A stretch of 11,972 bases of DNA. It comes from Nanosynbacter sp. GTDB lineage: Bacteria; Patescibacteriota; Saccharimonadia; Saccharimonadales; Saccharimonadaceae. Positions within the stretch are counted from its first letter, which is position 1, and each line of letters starts with the position of its first letter. Shown here piece after piece: positions 1 through 5,639 of the stretch. The position numbers were made by a program, and so were the translations under genes. The stretch is from the NCBI GenBank assembly GCA_015257635.1, contig JABZJU010000003.1:1-11972 (forward strand), read 5' to 3'. Below the pieces are notes generated by a model. That model was given only the letters and a program-made list of their open reading frames with translations. It did not search any database and had not been told where the DNA came from.

Positions 1-1
1 G

Positions 2-346
2 CCCATGGCGCCGTTTTCATCACCTGCGCCGCGACCTTCAGGGCTCGGTGACCGTGTGATTCAGCCTTTGCCAGCTGACGACTCTCAGAATTCTGTAGAT
101 ATCTCCAAGCTTATGGCACAAGAATTGGACAATACGCAGAATATTTCTCAAACAACTCCAGAGCCTCAACCAGCGCAGACGCCAGCACCACAACCGATTT
201 CGACACCCCAGCCAGTACCAAATCCTATTGAGCGAGCTAGTGCAATACCCTCCGTCCAAGAACAGCCTCAAGAACAAAACATTCCGCATCAGCTATCAGA
301 ATCTCCTCAGCCGACACAATTTCCACCGATAAATCCGCAACAATGA
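2..346 (+). CDS. C-terminal tail of a truncated protein, disordered Pro/Gln-rich (possibly ScpB)
   Basis: The reading frame is open from the left edge of the window, so only the end of this gene is present; the Met at position 5 is probably internal. The visible residues have no fold-like pattern: they are rich in Pro, Gln, Ser and Thr, with repeated PQP/PAP-type runs, which indicates an intrinsically disordered tail. The stop codon TGA (344-346) overlaps the ATG of the next gene as ATGA, so the two are translationally coupled and share an operon. In many bacteria scpA-scpB-rluB are consecutive, so the chromosome-condensation protein ScpB is a reasonable guess for the missing part. That guess rests on gene order only; nothing in the visible tail identifies ScpB. 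Confidence 0.6.
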   Translation, partial: PMAPFSSPAPRPSGLGDRVIQPLPADDSQNSVDISKLMAQELDNTQNISQTTPEPQPAQTPAPQPISTPQPVPNPIERASAIPSVQEQPQEQNIPHQLSESPQPTQFPPINPQQ

Positions 347-1050
347 TAATCCCAGACACAAAGCAAGAATCTTGGCGCCTCAACAAATTCGTGGCGCTTT
401 GCCTGGGTGTTTCCAGGCGGAAGGCCGACGAATTGATAGAGAAGGGGAAGATTATCGTTGACGGTCAGCCCGCCAGATTGGGTCAACAAATTTCTGACGC
501 AAATAAAATTTCCTATAACGGCAAATTACTAGAATTGCAATCCAAACAGCTCATCATCCTACATAAGCCAACTGGATATCTTTGTTCACGCGCCTCTCAG
601 GGCGGCGTTCCGACAATCTACAAATTGCTACCAAAAAACCTTCACCACTTAAAACCTGTTGGTCGCCTGGATAAAGACAGCTCTGGGCTGATTCTCATGA
701 CGAACGACGGCGATTTTGCTCACAGCATGACACATCCGTCGTTTTACAAGATTAAGCGATATCTCGTCACGATCGACCAGCCATTGCAACCTCTACATCG
801 CCAGATGATCAATGATTTTGGCGTGCAGCTTCCTGACGGACGCAGTCAATTGACGCTAGAAAGACAACACGAAGGCGATGATTATCGCTGGATAGTGGAA
901 ATGAGCGAGGGAAGAAATCGTCAAATTCGGCGAACTTTCGATGCATTAGGCTACACTGTTAAAAAACTCCACAGAACAAACTTTGGCAATTATTCGCTCG
1001 GCGACCTCAAGAGAGGCGAATGGCGAGAAGAGAAATTCACGAATTCATAA
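343..1050 (+). CDS. RsuA/RluB-family rRNA pseudouridine synthase
   Basis: This 235-residue protein has the standard two-part architecture of the RsuA/RluB/RluE/RluF family, which converts a specific uridine of rRNA to pseudouridine. Residues about 11-57 form an S4 RNA-binding domain (RLNKFVALCLGVSRRKADEL). The catalytic domain follows, with HKPTGYLCSR at about 74-83 and the hallmark GRLDKDSSGLILMTNDG at about 107-123; Asp110 is the expected catalytic nucleophile. The C-terminal EGRNRQIRRTFDALG (about 189-203) is the usual family block. Length is normal. The start is fixed by the ATGA overlap with the upstream gene. No terminator is visible after the stop, only a 15-bp gap to the next promoter. 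Which rRNA base it modifies (23S as RluB or 16S as RsuA) cannot be told from the sequence. Confidence 0.93.
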   Translation: MIIPDTKQESWRLNKFVALCLGVSRRKADELIEKGKIIVDGQPARLGQQISDANKISYNGKLLELQSKQLIILHKPTGYLCSRASQGGVPTIYKLLPKNLHHLKPVGRLDKDSSGLILMTNDGDFAHSMTHPSFYKIKRYLVTIDQPLQPLHRQMINDFGVQLPDGRSQLTLERQHEGDDYRWIVEMSEGRNRQIRRTFDALGYTVKKLHRTNFGNYSLGDLKRGEWREEKFTNS

Positions 1051-1065
1051 TTTACTCCGCGGCTC

Positions 1066-1094
1066 TTTACATTTTACGGTAAATATTGTAATAT
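1066..1094 (+). promoter_or_regulatory. Sigma-70-type promoter for the 1134 gene
   Basis: A -35 box TTTACA (1066-1071) and a -10 box TAATAT (1089-1094) are separated by exactly 17 bp. The predicted start of transcription is about 1101, right at the ATG of a short upstream ORF (1102). The spacer contains an 11-bp perfect dyad, TTTAC-G-GTAAA (1073-1083), which could be an operator. Confidence 0.65.
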
Positions 1095-1101
1095 AGCTTT
1101 T

Positions 1102-1146
1102 ATGCTAAATTTGATAGAAAGTGTAATTGCAAAATGGAAACGCTAG
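1102..1146 (+). CDS. Possible 14-codon leader ORF overlapping the next gene
   Basis: ATG at 1102 opens the peptide MLNLIESVIAKWKR and stops at TAG 1144-1146, which lies inside the first codons of the 1134 gene in another frame. The predicted transcription start falls at about 1101, so this ORF would be a leaderless one, the arrangement seen at several other genes here. The downstream ATG (1134) has no convincing SD, so translation of this peptide followed by re-initiation at the overlapping ATG is a possible way the 1134 gene is expressed. It could equally be a chance ORF. Confidence 0.3.
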   Translation: MLNLIESVIAKWKR

Positions 1147-1640
1147 GGCGCGAATCCGAGCCTTTACCCTCAGAAAAACTAAGAGCAGTCATACGTAACC
1201 TTAAGGAAGAAAGATCGGATACCATAGAAAAACTGTTCTATGAGAAGGATAAGTCCAATATTTTACCAAAATTCCTAGAAAACCAAATCTACGCTTACAT
1301 CGAACTTATTAAAGAGGTCGAGAAACATACTAAGGAATTTAAATATCCTATATCTGTAGCGTTCAAAGATGACGACAATAACGTTTACTACTGCATAAAT
1401 AACCCCGAAGAAAATTGCTACATAACACTTTACTCAGACCCAATCAATGAAGAATCTCCAAAGGCCTACATCCACAATTACGCCAGAAAATATAATAGCG
1501 ACAGCAGAGAATGTACACTCGTCGTAGCCGCGCCTGAGAAGTTCGTAGCAAAAAACAGCCTGAGATGTTTTGAGGATTTCCTGAAAATAGTCCACCCATG
1601 CGAGGCTTATATAAATAGTGTGCTCGCCAAAATGTCTTAA
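1134..1640 (+). CDS. Hypothetical soluble protein, 168 aa
   Basis: I do not recognise this protein. It is 168 residues, charged, with no signal peptide and no membrane segment. The first half (to about residue 68) is rich in Lys/Glu and looks helical, with heptad-like stretches (EKLRAVIRNLKEERSDTIEK, YAYIELIKEVEKHTKEF). The second half alternates hydrophobic and polar residues and looks like a mixed alpha/beta domain with several Cys and Tyr (NNVYYCINNPEENCYITLY). The start at 1134 is the first start codon after an in-frame TAA at 1089; no good SD precedes it. It has its own promoter (1066-1094) and is followed 20 bp later by der, which has its own -10 box. No function is proposed. Confidence 0.7.
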   Translation: METLGRESEPLPSEKLRAVIRNLKEERSDTIEKLFYEKDKSNILPKFLENQIYAYIELIKEVEKHTKEFKYPISVAFKDDDNNVYYCINNPEENCYITLYSDPINEESPKAYIHNYARKYNSDSRECTLVVAAPEKFVAKNSLRCFEDFLKIVHPCEAYINSVLAKMS

Positions 1641-1652
1641 AACTGCTATAAT
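1624..1652 (+). promoter_or_regulatory. Promoter of der, predicted leaderless
   Basis: A perfect -10 box TATAAT lies at 1647-1652, preceded at 17 bp by a weak -35 match TCGCCA (1624-1629), which overlaps the end of the upstream gene. The start codon at 1661 begins 8 bp after the -10 box, so transcription should start at or within 2 nt of the ATG. Confidence 0.6.
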
Positions 1653-1660
1653 ATATAATC

Positions 1661-3094
1661 ATGTCTAAATTACCAACAGTCGCCATCATCGGGCAAGCCA
1701 ACGTCGGCAAAAGCTCACTATTTAATCGCTTGACGCGCTCTCGCACGGCCATAGTCGCCAGGGAAGCTGGAACAACTCGCGACAATGTTGTTGGTAAAGT
1801 TTCATACAAACGACGCAACGTAGATTCTGCACCGTCAGATGACTATTCGCAATTTTGGCTCATAGACACAGCCGGACTGAAAACTGCCGAGGACGAATTT
1901 GAGGCGACCATTCAGGACCAAATCGCTGACGCATCTGCCGCCGCTGACGTAATCCTAGTAACTGTCGACTCCACCGTTTATCCTTCTGACGCCGATCGAC
2001 AGCTGGCCAAAAAAGCCATAAAAAGTGGCAAGCCGGTTATTCTAATCGCCAATAAAGCAGACTTAAAAGGCTCTCTTTCTGTCGACGAATTCAAACGACT
2101 CGGCATTAAAAACATCATAAAAACTTCCGCAGAACACAGCATTGGTATTTCGGAGCTTCTTGATAGCATTGCCGAACTTATTCCGCCAGCCACCGAAACC
2201 GCGCCGGACGACATCATTCGCGTTGCACTAATCGGCCGCCCGAATGTCGGAAAGAGTAATCTATTCAATACTTTAGCGGGCAAGCAGCAAGCCATCGTCG
2301 CCAACGTCGCCGGCACAACTCGCGACGTAAACCGCGTTCAAGTTCGTTATCACGGTCAGACGATTGAGCTGCTCGACACCGCTGGAATTCGCCGCCAAGG
2401 AAAGCAAGAAACGGGAATTGAAAAGTTCTCAGTTCTTCGCACAATGCAAGCCATCAACGAAGCCGACGTTTGTCTGCTTCTTATGGACGTCAATGAGCTT
2501 AACGTTCAATTGGATCAGCGCCTAGCTGGAATTATTGACGAGGCGGGCAAGGGGCTTGTTCTGGTCGTCAGCAAATGGGACTCCGTCGAAGGTAAAGATG
2601 CTTACACTCATGATGAAATTGCGCCACAAATCAGCTATAACTTCAAGTTCACGCCGTACGCGCCGTTAATATTCACTTCTTCTGTCACGGGGCAGAATGT
2701 CGCCAAGTTATTCGACCTAGCGCTTGATATTTATAAGCGTCGTCGCCAAGAATGTAAAACTCGTGCCTTAAACGACATTTTACAGAAAGCCATCGCCGCA
2801 CATCCGCCAGCTGGTCTAAAAAACTCGCACCCGAAGCTGCGCTACATTGTCCAGACGGACGTTGCTCCGCCGTGGTTTGTTATTTACGGTAGTAATCTGA
2901 AATTTGTCCACTGGAGCTACAAGCGTTATTTGGAGCGAACTTTGCGTGAAGCTTTCAATTTTGCAGGAACGCCGATTAAAATGTCTTTCCGCGACGAAAA
3001 GCAATTAAAGGCCAATCGTGAACGCGTTGCGCGCGGCCTGGCGCCAGTTACCAAAGCCTATAAGCAGGCCAAGAACGCCGAAAAGCTCGCTTGA
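1661..3094 (+). CDS. der: GTPase Der (EngA), ribosome assembly factor
   Basis: Der is the double-GTPase that binds and matures the 50S ribosomal subunit. Both G domains are visible: GD1 has P-loop GQANVGKSS (about 11-19), switch TTRD, DTAG, and NKAD (about 131-134); GD2 has P-loop GRPNVGKS (about 192-199), TTRD, DTAGIRRQ and SKWD (about 304-307). The C-terminal KH-like domain follows, ending in a basic tail rich in Ala and Lys. At 477 residues it is longer than the usual 430-490 range only at the upper side, because of an insert after the first switch region (KRRNVDSAPSDDYSQF). In GD2 the G4 motif reads SKWD rather than the usual NKWD; the first P-loop has GQA in place of GRP. The ATG is placed 8 bp after a TATAAT, with no SD. 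Stop is TGA. Confidence 0.97.
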   Translation: MSKLPTVAIIGQANVGKSSLFNRLTRSRTAIVAREAGTTRDNVVGKVSYKRRNVDSAPSDDYSQFWLIDTAGLKTAEDEFEATIQDQIADASAAADVILVTVDSTVYPSDADRQLAKKAIKSGKPVILIANKADLKGSLSVDEFKRLGIKNIIKTSAEHSIGISELLDSIAELIPPATETAPDDIIRVALIGRPNVGKSNLFNTLAGKQQAIVANVAGTTRDVNRVQVRYHGQTIELLDTAGIRRQGKQETGIEKFSVLRTMQAINEADVCLLLMDVNELNVQLDQRLAGIIDEAGKGLVLVVSKWDSVEGKDAYTHDEIAPQISYNFKFTPYAPLIFTSSVTGQNVAKLFDLALDIYKRRRQECKTRALNDILQKAIAAHPPAGLKNSHPKLRYIVQTDVAPPWFVIYGSNLKFVHWSYKRYLERTLREAFNFAGTPIKMSFRDEKQLKANRERVARGLAPVTKAYKQAKNAEKLA

Positions 3095-3117
3095 TCCTAT
3101 TTTTACGCCAACTTCTC

Positions 3118-3146
3118 TTGACTTAAACACTATTACGTGATATAAA
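3118..3146 (+). promoter_or_regulatory. Strong extended -10 promoter of the CPBP gene
   Basis: TTGACT (-35, 3118-3123) and TATAAA (-10, 3141-3146) are 17 bp apart, and TG at 3138-3139 makes an extended -10. Transcription should start at about 3153, leaving an untranslated leader of about 85 nt before the ATG at 3238. This is the only protein gene in the window with such a long leader. Confidence 0.75.
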
Positions 3147-3154
3147 CAACATTA

Positions 3155-3208
3155 GCTTTTGTTGACAAGTTGAGATTTATGCCTTGTCCAAAAGCGTACT
3201 TTGACAAG
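3155..3208 (+). promoter_or_regulatory. Structured 5' leader with competing hairpin strands
   Basis: At the very start of the predicted transcript, GCTTTTG (3155-3161) plus GACAAG (3164-3169) pair with CTTGTC (3183-3188) plus CAAAAGC (3189-3195): 13 base pairs interrupted only by a UU bulge, with a 13-nt loop. A second copy of GACAAG (3203-3208) can take the same CTTGTC strand, giving a mutually exclusive alternative hairpin. TTGACAAG occurs at both 3162-3169 and 3201-3208. No known riboswitch class is recognised. The elements sit upstream of the SD and could affect stability or translation. Confidence 0.5.
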
Positions 3209-3222
3209 CCGACCAACCTTTG

Positions 3223-3229
3223 AAAGAGG
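3223..3229 (+). promoter_or_regulatory. Shine-Dalgarno site deciding the CPBP start
   Basis: AAAGAGG lies 8 nt upstream of the ATG at 3238. It supports that ATG over the in-frame TTG at 3220, and it stands out because the other promoter-proximal genes in the window have no room for an SD. Confidence 0.65.
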
Positions 3230-3237
3230 CGTATAGC

Positions 3238-3966
3238 ATGCACACAGACATTACGGTAGTGTATCGCCCCAAAAAAGGGGTTATGGCTTGGCTCTTCAGG
3301 AGAGCCATGCCTCAGGACGCTAGGCCAACCTTTGTCTGGTCTAGACTCGTCACTGAGATTGATAATGCTGGATACTTCAGCAGAAGAAAGTTCAGCATTC
3401 TTGCAGTAGGGCTAATTGTCATGACAATCGCCATGGTAAAGATGCTCCTATTCGTCCCTGGACTGAATCAGTCCGTAGTTAGTCTTCTAACTCGCGGGCT
3501 TGAGACCTTCCTTCCTACGGGATGGGCAACGGCAACTGCCTGGACTGTTGGTATGGCAGGAGTTTTCCTCATGGGAGACTTCACGAACTACACGCCATCA
3601 CAGAAGTTCCTTCACAAAATCAAAGCTACCAGATACGAGGTGTACAATATCCTATTGCTCTTAGCACTACTGGAAGAGCAAGCTTTTCGCTCCGGAAGCG
3701 AGAGGTGGAACTGGCGCGAACGAGTACGCGCTAGCGTATGCTTTGGACTCCTGCACGTCATGAACATCTGGTATAGCTTCGCAGCAGGGATCGCCCTGTC
3801 TGTGACTGGCTTCGGTTTTTTGCTAGTATACTTATGGTACTACCGCAAATACCGTATCCAGATTATAGCTACGGCGGCAGCTGCGACTGTGCATGCATTG
3901 TATAATGCCATAGCCATCAGTCTCATTGCTGTTGTATTGGCGATCGATATTGCCAAGCTGCTGTAG
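3238..3966 (+). CDS. CPBP-family intramembrane glutamic-type/metallo protease (CAAX-protease-like)
   Basis: The 242-residue protein is a multi-pass membrane protein with all three CPBP (Abi, CAAX-prenyl-protease-like) motifs: EEQAFR at 146-151 (EExxxR), FGLLH at 169-173 (FxxxH) and HALYN at 219-223 (HxxxN). Hydrophobic segments lie at about 53-74, 97-113, 135-147, 165-195 and 205-240. In this family the Glu and His residues form the intramembrane active site; members process prenylated proteins, bacteriocins or signalling proteins, or give bacteriocin immunity. The substrate here is unknown. ATG 3238 is chosen over TTG 3220 because of the SD. The gene stands alone, with its own promoter and leader, and a hammerhead ribozyme begins 37 nt after its stop. 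Its codon use looks different from der and cobW by eye, which may mean separate acquisition. Confidence 0.85.
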   Translation: MHTDITVVYRPKKGVMAWLFRRAMPQDARPTFVWSRLVTEIDNAGYFSRRKFSILAVGLIVMTIAMVKMLLFVPGLNQSVVSLLTRGLETFLPTGWATATAWTVGMAGVFLMGDFTNYTPSQKFLHKIKATRYEVYNILLLLALLEEQAFRSGSERWNWRERVRASVCFGLLHVMNIWYSFAAGIALSVTGFGFLLVYLWYYRKYRIQIIATAAAATVHALYNAIAISLIAVVLAIDIAKLL

Positions 3967-4003
3967 TCTCCTGCGAACCTCTGTCAAAGTCTCTGCTTGT
4001 CAT

Positions 4004-4058
4004 GTTCGCTCCATAGATGCGTATCTATGCTGATGAGTCGGAAACGACGAAAGCGAAC
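4004..4058 (+). ncRNA. Type III hammerhead ribozyme
   Basis: Every element of the self-cleaving hammerhead is present. Stem III: GTTCGC (4004-4009) with GCGAAC (4053-4058), six pairs plus the A15.1-U16.1 pair (A4052-T4010). Cleavage triplet CUC at 4009-4011, obeying the NUH rule; cleavage is expected after C4011. Stem I: CATAGAT (4012-4018) with ATCTATG (4023-4029), loop GCGT. Core CTGATGA at 4030-4036. Stem II: GTCG (4037-4040) with CGAC (4045-4048), closed by a GAAA tetraloop. Core GAAA at 4049-4052. Stems I and II are closed and stem III is open, hence type III. It lies 37 nt after the CPBP stop and ends 1 nt before the stop of the convergent cobW gene, so it would be carried in the 3' UTR of the CPBP mRNA and leave a 3' end at 4011 with a 2',3'-cyclic phosphate. 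Confidence 0.92.
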
Positions 4059-4059
4059 T

Positions 4060-5028
4060 TTATTCAAACATCATCAATTGCGCAGACAAAACTTCACGCG
4101 TAATTTCGTCCGCACGTTCACCAATTAGCACAATTTTTGCTGGCTCTTCCGCCGCAGAATTAGCTATTTGAATCTGATTTTCCGTTGCCTCCAAATGATG
4201 CCGCACGCCATTATCATCAATAAAACAGCCCTTCATTCGCCTGAGTTTATAAGCGTCAAAAAGTTCCGGCCAAATTTTTTCCAGAGTCGCCGCAGCAATT
4301 TTCATACCAGAAACATCCAGCACGGCATACGTCGGATTATCCGGCACGACCAGCTCGCCATCGTACTTATCGAAAAACGTTAGTAGCCCCGACGGCGTCG
4401 TCATTTTATTGATATCAAATTTACCTCGTGGCGCACTCAGTATTTTTCCGTAAGGCAGGGAGTTCAGCTTGGATTCATATTGCAGTCGCTCGTCGTCACC
4501 TAGCAAATCTTCTTTGGTTACTAAAATCATATCAGCCGCTTGCAGTTCAATTTCATGCGTCGGCTCAATTCCATGTAAAACCTCATGTGCGTCAATAACA
4601 TAAAAACTCTGCGCCAACTCGTACTTATTGAATATTTGTGCATTAATCAATTTCTCGACCAAATTCATCGTTCGCGCCACACCAGTCGCCTCAATAAACA
4701 CTGGGGCGGGGGAATTGCGACAAAAGTCAAGTAACATTCGCGTTAATGCGTGCTTCGACGAACAACAAACACAATCGCCAGCCAAGGTCGTCACAATATC
4801 CGCCAGCTTTTCCAATCGATAACCGTCAACGTTTTCATTAGCATATTCATTCTCAATCACCCGAGAACCCTTATAGTCACTTTGTTGCAATAAGAACTCA
4901 AGAACACTAGTTTTCCCAGCGCCCAACGAGCCGTTCACCAAATACAACGGAACTTTATCGATAACCGCTCGCCCATCATCAAACGGCGCATTAATGCTAA
5001 ATTCCAAATCATCGTCACGTTTTGCCAT
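4060..5028 (-). CDS. COG0523/CobW-family GTP-dependent metal chaperone
   Basis: This 322-residue protein is a G3E-family P-loop GTPase of the COG0523 group (CobW, YciC/ZagA, ZNG1), which delivers metals, often zinc, to client proteins. Visible motifs: Walker A GSLGAGKTS at about 33-41; ENEYANENVDG at about 59-69 in the place of the family's NEFGxxxxD switch; the diagnostic CxCC metal motif CVCC at about 86-89; EATGVA at about 112-117 (Walker B region, usually ETTGxA); VTKED at about 169-173 in place of NKxD. The C-terminal CobW_C-like domain contains RRMKGCF and IVLIGER. The start ATG at 5028 (MAKRDDD) is placed 6 bp after a TATAAT on this strand; the longer in-frame extension to 5223 runs through pth and is not believed. 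The permease/TIGR03943/Fur genes nearby suggest a metal-homeostasis neighbourhood. Exact metal and client are unknown. Confidence 0.88.
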   Translation of the reverse strand: MAKRDDDLEFSINAPFDDGRAVIDKVPLYLVNGSLGAGKTSVLEFLLQQSDYKGSRVIENEYANENVDGYRLEKLADIVTTLAGDCVCCSSKHALTRMLLDFCRNSPAPVFIEATGVARTMNLVEKLINAQIFNKYELAQSFYVIDAHEVLHGIEPTHEIELQAADMILVTKEDLLGDDERLQYESKLNSLPYGKILSAPRGKFDINKMTTPSGLLTFFDKYDGELVVPDNPTYAVLDVSGMKIAAATLEKIWPELFDAYKLRRMKGCFIDDNGVRHHLEATENQIQIANSAAEEPAKIVLIGERADEITREVLSAQLMMFE

Positions 5029-5034
5029 ATGCTT

Positions 5035-5065
5035 ATTATACGTCATTTTCACAAGGTGATATACT
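5035..5065. promoter_or_regulatory. Interlocked divergent promoters of cobW and pth
   Basis: On the minus strand TATAAT lies at 5035-5040, 6 bp before the cobW ATG (5028). On the plus strand TATACT lies at 5060-5065, 6 bp before the pth ATG (5072), with TG at 5057-5058 as an extended -10. The -35 position of each promoter falls on the -10 box of the other, so two polymerases could not bind at once. Both transcripts should start at the A of their ATG. Confidence 0.65.
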
Positions 5066-5071
5066 AAGTCT

Positions 5072-5632
5072 ATGAAAGTCATCTTAGCATTGGGAAATCC
5101 AGGCGAAAAATACACAAACACGCGGCATAATGCTGGTTTTTTGGCTATTGATAAATTTGCGTCAGAACAGGGAAAAACCTTTTCAAATAAGCCGAAGTTT
5201 TCCGCGGATATCGCCGAAGTCAATGTTTCTGGAGAAAAAATCCTGCTAGTTAAGCCAACTACTTTTTACAACGAGGTCGGAATTTCCGCCCGAGCAATCT
5301 TAGATTTTTACAAATTGACATTGGATGATTTACTAATTATTCACGATGACACGGCGCTGGATTTTGGTAAAATTAGAACTCGCAAAGGCGGACGAGACGC
5401 AGGCAGCAACGGACTGAAATCCCTTCACGCTCACGTCGGATCAGACTTTTGGCACATTCGTATTGGCACAGATAATTTGCTCAGACGCCAAGTTGGTGAC
5501 GTAGATTTTGTCCTGGGCAAGTTCAACTCAGACGAGCAAAAGATTCTCCAAAGCTGGATATTACCCGAATCAATTAATTTGATCGAGAAATTTATTAACG
5601 GAACTATCGAGCCGTTCAGTATAAAATATTAA
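5072..5632 (+). CDS. pth: Peptidyl-tRNA hydrolase
   Basis: Pth recycles peptidyl-tRNA that drops off the ribosome by cutting the ester bond. The 186 residues match the usual length. Key positions are visible: GNPGEKY with Asn9, TRHNAGF with the catalytic His19, KPTTFYNEVG with Asn67, and HDDTALDFGKIRTRKGG with Asp92/Asp93. Two normally conserved sites differ: the Met before Asn67 (Met67 in E. coli) is Tyr66, and the GHNG motif (His113 in E. coli) reads GSNG, with Ser112 in place of His. Catalytic His19 and Asp92 are kept, so the enzyme is probably active. The start follows an extended -10 box with no leader. The stop is 7 bp from the stop of the convergent DUF475 gene, and no terminator hairpin is visible in the gap. 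Confidence 0.95.
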   Translation: MKVILALGNPGEKYTNTRHNAGFLAIDKFASEQGKTFSNKPKFSADIAEVNVSGEKILLVKPTTFYNEVGISARAILDFYKLTLDDLLIIHDDTALDFGKIRTRKGGRDAGSNGLKSLHAHVGSDFWHIRIGTDNLLRRQVGDVDFVLGKFNSDEQKILQSWILPESINLIEKFINGTIEPFSIKY

Positions 5633-5639
5633 ACAAATT

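Noticed and set aside
3267..3280. CCCC-A6-GGGG inside the CPBP gene, a possible frameshift or terminator hairpin
   Set aside because: The reading frame continues intact through all three CPBP motifs, no useful alternative frame follows, and there is no T-run.
4882..4894. 13-bp identity TTGTTGCAATAAG between cobW coding sequence and the fur operator (8584-8596)
   Set aside because: The cobW copy encodes ordinary residues, lacks the other half of the dyad, and is within a gene; probably chance.
5029..5223. 65-residue N-terminal extension of the cobW protein
   Set aside because: It lies opposite the start of pth, crosses both promoters, and matches nothing; the ATG at 5028 follows a TATAAT by 6 bp.
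5633..5639. Terminator between the convergent pth and DUF475 genes
   Set aside because: The gap is 7 bp with no inverted repeat or T-run.
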